Of a DNA stretch of 64,000 nucleotides, positions 1-9,745 are shown piece by piece; the stretch's first letter is position 1; each line of letters starts with the position of its first letter. The translations under genes and the position numbers were made by a program. Where the stretch lies: contig JBGUQC010000002.1 in assembly GCA_045130665.1 (NCBI GenBank), positions 124,001 through 188,000 of the forward strand, read 5' to 3'. This DNA comes from RGIG8124 sp045130665 (GTDB taxonomy: Bacteria; Bacillota; Clostridia; Christensenellales; CAG-917). The notes beneath the pieces were generated by a model that was not told the origin of the DNA, did no database searches, and saw nothing but the letters and a program-made list of their open reading frames with translations.

Positions 1-3000
1 AAAGAATTATTACAAAAGATTGATCTAGATGCAGAAAGCGAAAGATTAAAAGATAAGATTGCTACAATTAAGAGCATTGAAAGACAAAGAGCTATTAAGA
101 GATTCGAAGTTGTTGAAGCATTCAGAATTAGTGGAAACAAACCAGAATGGATGATTTTGGATGTACTTCCAGTATTCCCACCAGATTTAAGACCAATGGT
201 TCAATTAGATGGTGGCAGATTTGCAACAACAGACCTTAACGATTTATATCGTAGAGTTATTAACAGAAATAACCGTCTTGTAAAATACAAGGGACAAACA
301 CCACCTCCTCCAGAACCAATCGTACGTAACGAAAAACGTATGATCCAAGAAATCGTTGACGCATTAATTGCAAACGGTCGTAGAGGAAAAGCTATCACAG
401 GCGCAGGCGGACGTGAATTAAAGTCATTATCCAAGTACTTACAAGGTAAACAAGGTAGATTCCGTCAAAACTTATTAGGTAAACGTGTAGACTACTCCGG
501 ACGTTCAGTTATCGTTGTAGGACCAGAACTCAAGTTATATCAATGTGGTCTTCCAAAAGAGATGGCACTTGAATTATTCAAGCCATTCATCATTAGAAAA
601 CTCACAGAGAACGGAGATTGCTCCAACATCAAGGCTGCAAAGAGTTATGTAGAAGAAGCAGAAGGAAAAGTATGGGATTATCTCGAAGAGATTATTAAAG
701 ATCACCCAGTTCTTTTAAACCGTGCTCCTACATTACACCGTTTATCAATTCAAGCATTCGAGCCAGTTCTCGTTGAAGGTAGAGCAATTAAACTTCATCC
801 ATTAGCTTGTGGCGCATTCAATGCTGACTTCGACGGAGACCAAATGGCAGTACACGTACCACTTTCAATCGAAGCACAAGCAGAAGCTCGTATCTTGATG
901 CTCTGTACAAACAACATCTTAAAACTTTCAGATGGTAAGCCAATCGTTATGCCATCACAAGATATGATCATCGGTTCTTATTATTTAACAATAATAAAAC
1001 CAGGTGCTAAGGGCGAAGGTAAGATATTTGCATCCATTGAAGAAGCAAATCATGCTTATATCAATAAAGACATTACACTCCAATCATTAGTATGGATTAG
1101 AGTTAAGGGTGAAGACAAAGATGGTAAGCCTATCGTAAGAATGTTACATACAACATTAGGACGTTGCATTTTCAACGAGTCATTACCACAAGACCTTTGC
1201 TTCGTAGATAGAAATATCCCAGGAAACGAATTAACCTTAGAGGTAGATGGATTACTCGGAATCAACGCAAGCGTTGAAAACAGACAATTACAAGCTATCT
1301 ATGATACAGCAAAAGGTAAGAACGAAACAGCAAGCTTAGTCAAATCTATTAAGGCAATCTTAAGAGTAGATGTTTCAGATGAAGCAGTTTCAGAAATCAT
1401 TAAGAAAGTAAACGAAGAATTCGCAAACGGAGACTTTGATTTATTCGCAGATGAAAATAAGAAACGTACAAATGCATTCAGAACAAGCATCCAAAAAGCT
1501 CTTGGTTGGAAAGCACTTGCAGTTGGTAAGTCACAATTATCTATGATAGTAGATAACTGCTTCAAGTATCATGAAGCAACAGCAACTGCAGCAGTATTAG
1601 ATAAGATTAAAGCTGCTGGTTTCAAGTATTCAACAATCGGCGCTATCACAACATCAGTATTTGATATGCATATCCCATCTGCAAAGAAAGATATTCTTGC
1701 AAAAGCAGATGCAGATGTATTGAAGGTAGAAAAGAACTTCCAACGTGGTTTATTAACAGAGAACGAGCGTTATGCTAACGTAGTTAAGATCTGGGAAGAA
1801 TCCACAAAGAAGGTATCAAAAGCTATCGAAACATCACTTGATGACTTCAACCCAATCAAGATGATGGCAGACTCAGGTGCTCGTGGTAGCATGAAACAGA
1901 TTAACCAATTATCTGGTATGCGTGGATTGGTGGCAGACCCATCTGGTAAAACAATCGAATTGCCAGTTAAGTCCAACTATCGTGAAGGCTTATCAGTTTT
2001 GGATTACTTCAATTCATCACACGGTGGAAGAAAAGGTCTTGCAGATACCGCATTAAAGACATCAGACTCTGGTTACTTAACACGTCGTCTTGTTGATATT
2101 TCACACGGTGTTATCGTCAACGAACAAGACTGTGGAGACAGAAGAGGATTCGAAGTTACACCTATCTATAAAGAGAGAGGCGTATATGCAGAAAGTAACA
2201 TCATCGAAACTCTCAAAGAGAGAATTGATGGTAGATATACAATTACAGATATCGTAAACCCATTCACAGGTGAAGTTATTGTTCCAGCAGACACAATGAT
2301 TCTTCCAGACAAAGCTGCAGAAATAGACAAAGTCTTAACACAAAAGTGGATAGAGGGTGGCTCAAAGGCATCAGATATCCCAAGAGTAACAGTACGTTCA
2401 GTATTATCTTGTAGATCCAAGAATGGTGTATGTGCTAGATGTTATGGTAAGAATATGTCTTCAGGTAGAGCAGTTAAGATTGGTGAAGCTGTTGGTATTA
2501 TTGCAGCTCAATCAATTGGTGAACCAGGAACTCAGTTAACAATGCGTACATTCCACACTGGTGGTGTTGCATCTGGTGACGATATTACACAAGGTCTTCC
2601 ACGTGTAGAAGAATTGTTCGAAGCAAGACGTCCAAAGGGTCAAGCAATCATTGCTCAAAAGCCAGGTGTTGTCCATATTTCAGACACATCAAACGAAATC
2701 ACAGTTATTAACGAGAAAGATTCAACATCATATCAATTACCATATGATGCAACAAGAATTGTTAAAGAGGGTGACGTAGTTGCAGCTGGTGACCCACTCA
2801 CAAAGGGTTCAATTTATCCACATGACTTATTCATGGCATGTCAAGCTAAAGGCGTACAAGACTACATTGCAAAAGAAGTTCAAGCTTCATACCGTATTTC
2901 CGGTGTTGAGATTAACGACAAGCACATTGAAATCATCGTACGTCAAATGTTAAGAAAGGTTAGAATCGAAGACCAAGGCGATTCAGATTTAATCCCAGGT

Positions 3001-3381
3001 GCTATCGTAGATAACTACGTAGTAGATGAATTAAACGACAAGTTAATGGCCGAAGGTAAGAGACCTATCCAAGCAAGACGTATGCTTCTTGGTATCACCA
3101 AGGCAGCTCTTGCAACAGAATCATTCTTATCTGCAGCATCATTCCAAGAAACAACAACAGTTCTTGCAGATGCAGCTATAAGAAAGAAGATTGACCCATT
3201 AGTAGGTCTTAAAGAAAACGTAATTATTGGTAAATTAATTCCAGCAGGTACTGGTATGAAGTGCTATAAGAATGTTTCTACAGCACCAGCATCAGCAAAA
3301 CCAACAATCAGCGAAGAATTAGTTGCACCAGTTAATTTTGATACACCATTAGAAGAAAGTGGTGAAGAAGATATCTTCTAA
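1..3381 (+). CDS. rpoC: DNA-directed RNA polymerase subunit beta-prime (5' truncated by window edge)
   Basis: This is the catalytic subunit of RNA polymerase. The frame is open from base 1, so the N-terminal part (zinc-binding domain, roughly 175 residues by comparison with about 1200-residue Firmicutes homologues) lies outside the window. The Mg-binding motif NADFDGD is at 820-840. The C-terminal zinc-site cysteines are near 2408-2445. The trigger-loop region (MRTFHTGG) starts at 2542. The C-terminal motif SFLSAASFQETT is canonical. One odd feature is the clamp-helix tip at 280-321, where the usual KRLLDLxAPEII-type sequence is replaced by VKYKGQTPPPPEPI. metK follows after 11 bases, suggesting cotranscription. 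Confidence 0.98.
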   Translation, partial: KELLQKIDLDAESERLKDKIATIKSIERQRAIKRFEVVEAFRISGNKPEWMILDVLPVFPPDLRPMVQLDGGRFATTDLNDLYRRVINRNNRLVKYKGQTPPPPEPIVRNEKRMIQEIVDALIANGRRGKAITGAGGRELKSLSKYLQGKQGRFRQNLLGKRVDYSGRSVIVVGPELKLYQCGLPKEMALELFKPFIIRKLTENGDCSNIKAAKSYVEEAEGKVWDYLEEIIKDHPVLLNRAPTLHRLSIQAFEPVLVEGRAIKLHPLACGAFNADFDGDQMAVHVPLSIEAQAEARILMLCTNNILKLSDGKPIVMPSQDMIIGSYYLTIIKPGAKGEGKIFASIEEANHAYINKDITLQSLVWIRVKGEDKDGKPIVRMLHTTLGRCIFNESLPQDLCFVDRNIPGNELTLEVDGLLGINASVENRQLQAIYDTAKGKNETASLVKSIKAILRVDVSDEAVSEIIKKVNEEFANGDFDLFADENKKRTNAFRTSIQKALGWKALAVGKSQLSMIVDNCFKYHEATATAAVLDKIKAAGFKYSTIGAITTSVFDMHIPSAKKDILAKADADVLKVEKNFQRGLLTENERYANVVKIWEESTKKVSKAIETSLDDFNPIKMMADSGARGSMKQINQLSGMRGLVADPSGKTIELPVKSNYREGLSVLDYFNSSHGGRKGLADTALKTSDSGYLTRRLVDISHGVIVNEQDCGDRRGFEVTPIYKERGVYAESNIIETLKERIDGRYTITDIVNPFTGEVIVPADTMILPDKAAEIDKVLTQKWIEGGSKASDIPRVTVRSVLSCRSKNGVCARCYGKNMSSGRAVKIGEAVGIIAAQSIGEPGTQLTMRTFHTGGVASGDDITQGLPRVEELFEARRPKGQAIIAQKPGVVHISDTSNEITVINEKDSTSYQLPYDATRIVKEGDVVAAGDPLTKGSIYPHDLFMACQAKGVQDYIAKEVQASYRISGVEINDKHIEIIVRQMLRKVRIEDQGDSDLIPGAIVDNYVVDELNDKLMAEGKRPIQARRMLLGITKAALATESFLSAASFQETTTVLADAAIRKKIDPLVGLKENVIIGKLIPAGTGMKCYKNVSTAPASAKPTISEELVAPVNFDTPLEESGEEDIF

Positions 3382-3392
3382 TAACTAAGACT

Positions 3393-4565
3393 ATGGAAAG
3401 AAGACTTTTTACATCTGAAAGCGTCACCGAAGGGCATCCAGACAAAGTCTGTGACCTAATTGCAGATTCTATCCTAGACGAGATTTTCGCCCAGGATAGC
3501 GAAGCAAGATGCGCTATAGAAATTTGTTGTACAACAAACTATGTATTCATATTCGGCGAAGTTTCAACCTCCGCTAAATGTGACTATGAAAAAGTAGCAA
3601 GAGATGTAATAAAGAACATAGGCTATGACATCGAAGGAATTGGATTTGATTACAAGACTTGTAAAATCAAGGTTGCAATTGATGAACAATCCGGAGATAT
3701 CTCAAATGGCGTGAACAATGCATCCGATGCCTTACTTCAAGACGAGGATGAACAATTGGGAGCAGGAGACCAAGGATTAATGTTCGGCTTTGCTTGCAAA
3801 GAGACAGATTCTTTGATGCCACTTCCAATTACATTGGCACACGACTTAACAAAGAGATTAACCTATGTTAGAAAACAAGGAATCATCCCATATCTTAGAC
3901 CAGATGGAAAAGCACAAGTAACTGTAGAGTATGATGATGGAAAACCAGTTAGAGTAGATACAATAATTGTTTCCACACAACATGCTCCAATAGATCTTGA
4001 AACTCTAAGAGCAGATATTGAAAAATATGTTATTAAAGAGGCTATTCCATCTAATTTATTAGATGATAAAACAGAAATCCATATCAACCCAGCAGGAAAC
4101 TTCATTATTGGAGGTCCAGCGGGAGATAGTGGATTAACTGGAAGAAAGATTATCGTAGACACCTATGGTGGATATTGTCCACATGGTGGCGGTTCTTTCT
4201 CTGGAAAGGATCCAACCAAAGTAGATAGAAGTGCATGCTATATGGCAAGATACGTATGTAAGAACTTAGTAGCAGCAGGAGCAGCTTCAAAAGTTCAATT
4301 GCAATTATCTTACGCAATAGGAATGTCTCACCCAATATCTGTTTTGGTAGATTCATTCGGAACAGGAATTGTTTCAGATGAAAAGTTAAATGAGATTGTT
4401 CGTGCTGTCTTTGATTTACGTCCTCGCGCAATCATAAAGAGCTTAGGATTAAACAGACCAGTTTACAAACAAACCAGTAACTATGGACACTTTGGTAAAG
4501 ATACTTTACCATGGGAAAAGACAGACAAAGTAGAACAAATCAAGGCATTATTAGCTAATTATTGA
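3393..4565 (+). CDS. metK: S-adenosylmethionine synthetase
   Basis: This enzyme makes S-adenosylmethionine from methionine and ATP in the cytoplasm. The 390-aa length is normal. Visible family motifs are SVTEGHPDKVCD at the N-terminus, GAGDQGLMFG near residue 125 and GGGSFSGKDPTKVDRS near residue 260. The start begins with the canonical MERRLFTSESVTEGHPDK context, so it is secure. No Shine-Dalgarno sequence is visible in the 11-base gap after rpoC, so translation is probably coupled to rpoC termination or SD-independent. A stem-loop follows at 4581-4613. Confidence 0.97.
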   Translation: MERRLFTSESVTEGHPDKVCDLIADSILDEIFAQDSEARCAIEICCTTNYVFIFGEVSTSAKCDYEKVARDVIKNIGYDIEGIGFDYKTCKIKVAIDEQSGDISNGVNNASDALLQDEDEQLGAGDQGLMFGFACKETDSLMPLPITLAHDLTKRLTYVRKQGIIPYLRPDGKAQVTVEYDDGKPVRVDTIIVSTQHAPIDLETLRADIEKYVIKEAIPSNLLDDKTEIHINPAGNFIIGGPAGDSGLTGRKIIVDTYGGYCPHGGGSFSGKDPTKVDRSACYMARYVCKNLVAAGAASKVQLQLSYAIGMSHPISVLVDSFGTGIVSDEKLNEIVRAVFDLRPRAIIKSLGLNRPVYKQTSNYGHFGKDTLPWEKTDKVEQIKALLANY

Positions 4566-4580
4566 AAATCATAGAGGATT

Positions 4581-4613
4581 AGAGGGCTTACTGGGAATAC
4601 TAGAAGGCCCTCT
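4581..4613 (+). terminator. Stem-loop after metK
   Basis: AGAGGGC (4581-4587) pairs with GCCCTCT (4607-4613) around a loop of about 19 bases. No proper T-tract follows, so it may be a weak terminator or an mRNA-stabilising element rather than an efficient intrinsic terminator. Confidence 0.45.
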
Positions 4614-4634
4614 ATCTATATAGTTAGGGAAGGT

Positions 4635-6872
4635 ATGATAAAAGATTCAAGTCCAGAAGTGTTTGAAGGTGAAATCATCGGTATAACATACCGTAATGAA
4701 GAAACCGGATATACAGTAATGAAGATAAGAACAACCGAGGGGTTGCGTATTACTTGTGTCGGAACAACCATCCCTTTGTCCGAAGGACAACAAGTTAAAG
4801 TTACAGGTGTTGTTAAAACAAACAAGACTTATGGAGACCAAATCGTTGCAGATGATATATGTGTATTGCCACCATCTAAACAAGAGGGTATTAAGAAGTT
4901 CTTAGGTAGCGGTTTAATTAAAGGACTAGGACCTGGAACAGCAGAGGCAATAGTTAACACTTATGGAGATGATACTCTTAATGTTATGGAGTATCCTATT
5001 AAACTTGCAAAGATTAGAGGCATTTCTCTTCAAAAAGCAACAGAGTTTGCAAAGCAATTCCAAAACTTAAAGAGATTACAAGATAGCATGATATTCCTTC
5101 AAAATCTTGGAATCTCAATTAACTTGGCACTAAAGATTTATAACCACTATCTAGATAGATGCATAGATGTTGTTAGAACTAATCCATATCAATTAGTAGA
5201 TGACATAGATGGTGTTGGCTTTACCATCGCAGATAGAATTGGTGCAAACCTTGGAATAACAAAAGATAGTGAGTTTAGAATAGAGGCAGCAATTGCATAT
5301 TGTCTAAAGAAAACGGCATCCATTTCAGGTAACGCTTATCTTTATGAAAAAGACCTCTATAAAGAAGCCATTGACATTTTAAATGTCAATTCATCAAGTA
5401 TATATGAAAAAGTGCATAACGTTTTAGATGATATGATCTTACGCGGTTCCGTAATTAGATACGATACACAAAACGGCATCGCAATCATGCACATAAGCAT
5501 ATATAAAATCGAAAGAAGAATATCCAGAAAGCTTGCAGATCTAAGAGATAGAGCAAGACTTATAAACATAGATGCAACTCAAGCAATAAGAGAGTATGAG
5601 CACAAAACTGGTCTAACTTTGCACGAGAATCAATTCGATGCAATCCAAGAAACCTTTGATCATGGTATTCATATCATCACCGGTGGACCAGGAACAGGTA
5701 AGACCACAATTATTAAGTGTATCATTAATATCTTTGAAGACTTGGGCTTAGATGTTGCACTTTGTGCACCAACAGGAAAAGCTGCAAAAAGAATGTCTCT
5801 TGCAACTGGTAGAGATGCATCCACAATCCATAGACTACTTTGCTTCAATGTAGATATGGCTGGAAACTATACATTCGCATATAACGAGAGAAGACCTCTC
5901 CCTTATGATGTAATCATAGTAGATGAAGTCTCAATGGTAGATGAACCACTTCTAGATGCACTTTTAAGAGCTATTGAAGATGGAACAAGAGTAGTCTTAG
6001 TTGGAGATAAAGACCAATTACCATCTGTAGGTATAGGATGTGTACTCCATGATTTAATCTCATGTGGATACTTTGGAGTATCATATCTCACACATATATA
6101 TCGTCAAACAGAGGGAAGTTATATCACAATCAATGCTCATAGAATAAATAATGGACAAATGCCTTATTTAGATAATAACAGCAAAGACTTCTTCTTCGTA
6201 GAGAAATTTGGCGGACAAGATATTGCAGATACAGTTATGGATTTAGTCTTAAATAAGCTTCCAAAGAAGCTTGGTGTAGATGCAAGAGATATAAATGTCT
6301 TATGTCCAATGAAGAGAGGATACGCTGGTATCAACGCATTAAATGCAAGATTACAAAAAGCATTGAATCCATTTGAACTTGGCAAGAGAGATTTCAAACA
6401 TGGTGAAACCATCTACAGAGAGGGAGACAAAGTCATGCAAATCGCCAATGATTATCAACAACCTTGGGTATTAACTCATGAAGGTTATGTTGAAAATGGT
6501 GTTGGTGTATTCAACGGAGATGCTGGAATAATACAAAGTATTAATACTGCAACAATGCAATTCACAATTCAATTTGATGATGGCAAGATCGCAGTATACC
6601 CATACGCGAACGTAGATAAAATCACACTCGCATACGCGGTAACAATACATAAATCACAAGGTAGCGAGTTTGATAATGTCGTAATGGCAATGGATGCAAG
6701 CTATCTTATGTTAACAAGAAATTTGTTATACACAGGTGTAACAAGAGCAAAGAACATAGTATATATCGTTGGCGCAACAGAAACATTGCGTAGAATGATA
6801 GCAAATAACGAAACATTAAAGAGAAATTCCTTACTAATACCTTTATTGGTTGAGGAATTTGGCAATTTATAA
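4635..6872 (+). CDS. recD2: RecD2-type ATP-dependent DNA helicase
   Basis: This is a superfamily 1B 5'-3' DNA helicase of the stand-alone RecD2/YrrC type found in organisms whose RecD is not part of RecBCD. The N-terminal half (residues 1-330) has the family's OB-like and helix-hairpin-helix region. Walker A GGPGTGKTTIIK is near residue 350, Walker B/DEVSM near 430, and the C-terminal UvrD-like motif TIHKSQGSEF near 670. The length of 745 aa is typical. An AGGGAAGGT ribosome-binding site lies just before the ATG. The 3' end overlaps the region holding the secA ribosome-binding site. Confidence 0.95.
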   Translation: MIKDSSPEVFEGEIIGITYRNEETGYTVMKIRTTEGLRITCVGTTIPLSEGQQVKVTGVVKTNKTYGDQIVADDICVLPPSKQEGIKKFLGSGLIKGLGPGTAEAIVNTYGDDTLNVMEYPIKLAKIRGISLQKATEFAKQFQNLKRLQDSMIFLQNLGISINLALKIYNHYLDRCIDVVRTNPYQLVDDIDGVGFTIADRIGANLGITKDSEFRIEAAIAYCLKKTASISGNAYLYEKDLYKEAIDILNVNSSSIYEKVHNVLDDMILRGSVIRYDTQNGIAIMHISIYKIERRISRKLADLRDRARLINIDATQAIREYEHKTGLTLHENQFDAIQETFDHGIHIITGGPGTGKTTIIKCIINIFEDLGLDVALCAPTGKAAKRMSLATGRDASTIHRLLCFNVDMAGNYTFAYNERRPLPYDVIIVDEVSMVDEPLLDALLRAIEDGTRVVLVGDKDQLPSVGIGCVLHDLISCGYFGVSYLTHIYRQTEGSYITINAHRINNGQMPYLDNNSKDFFFVEKFGGQDIADTVMDLVLNKLPKKLGVDARDINVLCPMKRGYAGINALNARLQKALNPFELGKRDFKHGETIYREGDKVMQIANDYQQPWVLTHEGYVENGVGVFNGDAGIIQSINTATMQFTIQFDDGKIAVYPYANVDKITLAYAVTIHKSQGSEFDNVVMAMDASYLMLTRNLLYTGVTRAKNIVYIVGATETLRRMIANNETLKRNSLLIPLLVEEFGNL

Positions 6873-6885
6873 AATGGAGGGACGT

Positions 6886-9744
6886 ATGGCTTCAGAACAA
6901 TTTAACTGGAAAGAACTATACAAGTCTAATTATCCTGGATTAAAAGGAATATTTAATGATAACGCTAGAAGCGTTAAGGCACTTGCAAAGAGAGCACAAT
7001 TAATCTGTGATCTAAAGAGCAAGTATGAAACAATGTCTAATGAAGAATTGCAAAACCAAACAAACGTATTAAAAGAACGTTTAGCAAATGGTGAGACATT
7101 AGACCATATTCTCAATGATGCATTCGCAGTAATTAGAGAAGCAGCAAAGAGAGTATTGGAAATGGAACATTTCCCAGTTCAATTAATGGGTGGTATTGCA
7201 ATATTCCAAGGCAGAATTGCTGAAATGGGCACTGGTGAAGGTAAGACATTGGTTGCAACTTTGCCAGCATATCTAGAAGCATTATCTGGAAAAGGTGTTC
7301 ATGTAGTAACCGTTAACGATTACTTGGCATCAAGAGATGCTGCATGGATGGGTAAAATCTATAACTTCTTAGGAGTATCTGTAGGCGTTATCGTTCATGA
7401 TAAAACTCCAGAAGAAAAGAGAGCGGCATACAATTCAGATATTACATACTGTACAAACAGTGAATTAGGTTTCGATTTCTTAAGAGACAACATGGTTGTC
7501 TATAAAGCAGATAAGGTTCAAAGAGAATTAAACTTTGCAATCGTAGACGAAGTAGACTCAATCTTGGTAGATGAGGCAAGAACACCTCTTATTATTTCTG
7601 GTCGTGGAGAAAAGAGTAATGAACTTTATACCAAAGCAGATTCTTTTGCAAGAACTCTAAAAGAGGAAGAAGACTTCACAATTGAAGAGAAAGAAAAAGG
7701 TATTATGCTCACAGACGAAGGTGTTGCTAAAGCAGAGAAGTTCTTCAATGTTGAAAACCTAACAGACCTTGCAAACACAGAATTATATCATCATATTCAA
7801 AACGCCTTAAAGGCCCACAACATGATGAAGAGAGATAGAGACTACATTGTCTCAGATGGCGAGATTCTCATCGTAGATGAGTTTACAGGCCGTGTCATGA
7901 TAGGCAGAAGATATTCAGACGGTTTACATCAAGCTATTGAAGCAAAGGAAAGAGTAAAGATCAAGAATGAGAACAAGACTCTTGCATCTATTACATACCA
8001 AAATTTCTTTAGAATGTATAAAAAACTCTCTGGTATGACAGGTACAGCAAAGACAGAAGAAGAGGAATTCAGAGATATCTATTCCTTAGACGTTGTAACT
8101 ATCCCACCAAACAAACCTTCTCAAAGAGAAGATGACCATGACTTAATCTTCAAGACAAGAAACGGAAAGATTAACGCTATAGTTGCAGAAATAGAGAAGA
8201 GACATGCAACAGGACAACCAATCTTAGTTGGTACAGTTTCTGTTGAAAAATCCGAAGAACTTTCTCAATTATTGAGAAACAAACGTATCCCACACAACGT
8301 ATTAAATGCTAAGAATCATAAGATGGAAGCAGAAATCGTTGCACAAGCTGGTAAATTTGGTGCCGTAACAATTGCAACAAATATGGCTGGACGTGGTACG
8401 GATATTGTTTTAGGTGGTAACCCAGAATTCGCTGCAAAGGCAAGAATGGAGAATAACGGCTATTCAAGAGAAGTTATTGAAGCTGCAACTTCCTTTATTC
8501 CAACCACAGATACAGATATCTTAGCTGCAAAAGATTACTTCAATAAACAATATGCTGAATTCAAGAAGGAAACAGATATTGAAAAACAAAAAGTATTAGA
8601 AGTTGGCGGCTTAAGAATTATTGGTACAGAAAGACATGATAGTAGACGTATTGATAACCAGTTAAGAGGTAGAGCTGGACGTCAAGGTGATCCAGGTTCA
8701 ACACAATTCTTCATTTCATGCGAAGACGATGTAGCACGTATCTTCGGTGGAGATAGATTAAAGATGATCTTAGAGACCATGAACATAGATGAAGATACCC
8801 CAATCGCAAGTGGTACAATTTCAAGATTAATTGAAAGTGCACAAAGAAGAGTAGAGGGTAGAAACTATGGTATTAGAAAACAAGTTCTTAGCTATGATGA
8901 TGTTATGAACGCACAAAGAGAAATCATCTATAAGCAAAGAGCAGAAGTTTTAGATGGTAAGGATGTTCATGACCAAATCTTAGACATGATGGATTCTTTA
9001 TCAGAAGAAATCATCGGTTACTATGCAGACTATAAAGTAGACTACAATGATTGGGACTACAAAGCATTCAATGATTCTTTAGAATCAAAGATGATACCAA
9101 AAGGTTCAAACCTTATGACTCCAGAACTCGCATCTGGCTTTGATATCTATAAACTTAAAGATGCTGTTATGAAGAAAGCTAATGAAACATATGAAAACTT
9201 AATTAGCGAAACAAAGAAACAATTAACAGTTGTCTATGAAAAGTTTAGGGAAGAGGGACATGGAGATGACGAACCACTCGCATGGTTAAAGCAAATCGCA
9301 GAAAGCGAGACAATGGACTTCGGTGAAATCGAAAGATTGGCTCTTTTAATGGCAGTAGATGCTAAGTGGATGACACATATCGATGATATGGATGTATTAA
9401 GACATGGTATCGGACTCCGTGGATATGGACAAAGAGACCCAGTTCTCTCTTATAGAGAGGAAGGTTGGACAATGTTTGATAACATGGTAGAAGAAATCCA
9501 TTCTCAAACAGCTCAATCTCTCTTAAAACTCACTCCATTTGGAGCAGTATCCACATACCTTAAGTTGCATGGAATTAGAATTAAGATAGAACGTCCAGAT
9601 GATGAATCTCATGGCGGTGTTCAATCTCAAGCAAAGAACCCAATTAAGGGTATTGGTAGAAATGATAAATGCCCATGCGGTAGTGGATTAAAATTCAAGA
9701 ACTGTACATGTAAGGAATATCATCCAGACTTATATAAGAAATAA
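6886..9744 (+). CDS. secA: Preprotein translocase ATPase SecA
   Basis: This is the motor of Sec-dependent protein export, working on SecYEG at the membrane. I place the start at 6886 (MASEQFNWKELYKS) because GGAGGG at 6876-6881 is well spaced before it; an in-frame TTG at 6850 lacks this. The protein has 952 aa. Visible features are Walker A GTGEGKTL, the DEVDSILVDEARTPL motif, the helicase motif MAGRGTDIVLGG, QLRGRAGRQGDPG, and a C-terminal zinc motif CPCGSGLKFKNC that in other SecA proteins binds SecB or the membrane. The ribosome-binding site lies right after the recD2 stop. Confidence 0.97.
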   Translation: MASEQFNWKELYKSNYPGLKGIFNDNARSVKALAKRAQLICDLKSKYETMSNEELQNQTNVLKERLANGETLDHILNDAFAVIREAAKRVLEMEHFPVQLMGGIAIFQGRIAEMGTGEGKTLVATLPAYLEALSGKGVHVVTVNDYLASRDAAWMGKIYNFLGVSVGVIVHDKTPEEKRAAYNSDITYCTNSELGFDFLRDNMVVYKADKVQRELNFAIVDEVDSILVDEARTPLIISGRGEKSNELYTKADSFARTLKEEEDFTIEEKEKGIMLTDEGVAKAEKFFNVENLTDLANTELYHHIQNALKAHNMMKRDRDYIVSDGEILIVDEFTGRVMIGRRYSDGLHQAIEAKERVKIKNENKTLASITYQNFFRMYKKLSGMTGTAKTEEEEFRDIYSLDVVTIPPNKPSQREDDHDLIFKTRNGKINAIVAEIEKRHATGQPILVGTVSVEKSEELSQLLRNKRIPHNVLNAKNHKMEAEIVAQAGKFGAVTIATNMAGRGTDIVLGGNPEFAAKARMENNGYSREVIEAATSFIPTTDTDILAAKDYFNKQYAEFKKETDIEKQKVLEVGGLRIIGTERHDSRRIDNQLRGRAGRQGDPGSTQFFISCEDDVARIFGGDRLKMILETMNIDEDTPIASGTISRLIESAQRRVEGRNYGIRKQVLSYDDVMNAQREIIYKQRAEVLDGKDVHDQILDMMDSLSEEIIGYYADYKVDYNDWDYKAFNDSLESKMIPKGSNLMTPELASGFDIYKLKDAVMKKANETYENLISETKKQLTVVYEKFREEGHGDDEPLAWLKQIAESETMDFGEIERLALLMAVDAKWMTHIDDMDVLRHGIGLRGYGQRDPVLSYREEGWTMFDNMVEEIHSQTAQSLLKLTPFGAVSTYLKLHGIRIKIERPDDESHGGVQSQAKNPIKGIGRNDKCPCGSGLKFKNCTCKEYHPDLYKK

Positions 9745-9745
9745 T

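Noticed and set aside
6850..6885. Longer N-terminus of SecA starting at TTG 6850
   Set aside because: The added 12 residues overlap the recD2 end and have no ribosome-binding site, while GGAGGG precedes the ATG at 6886.
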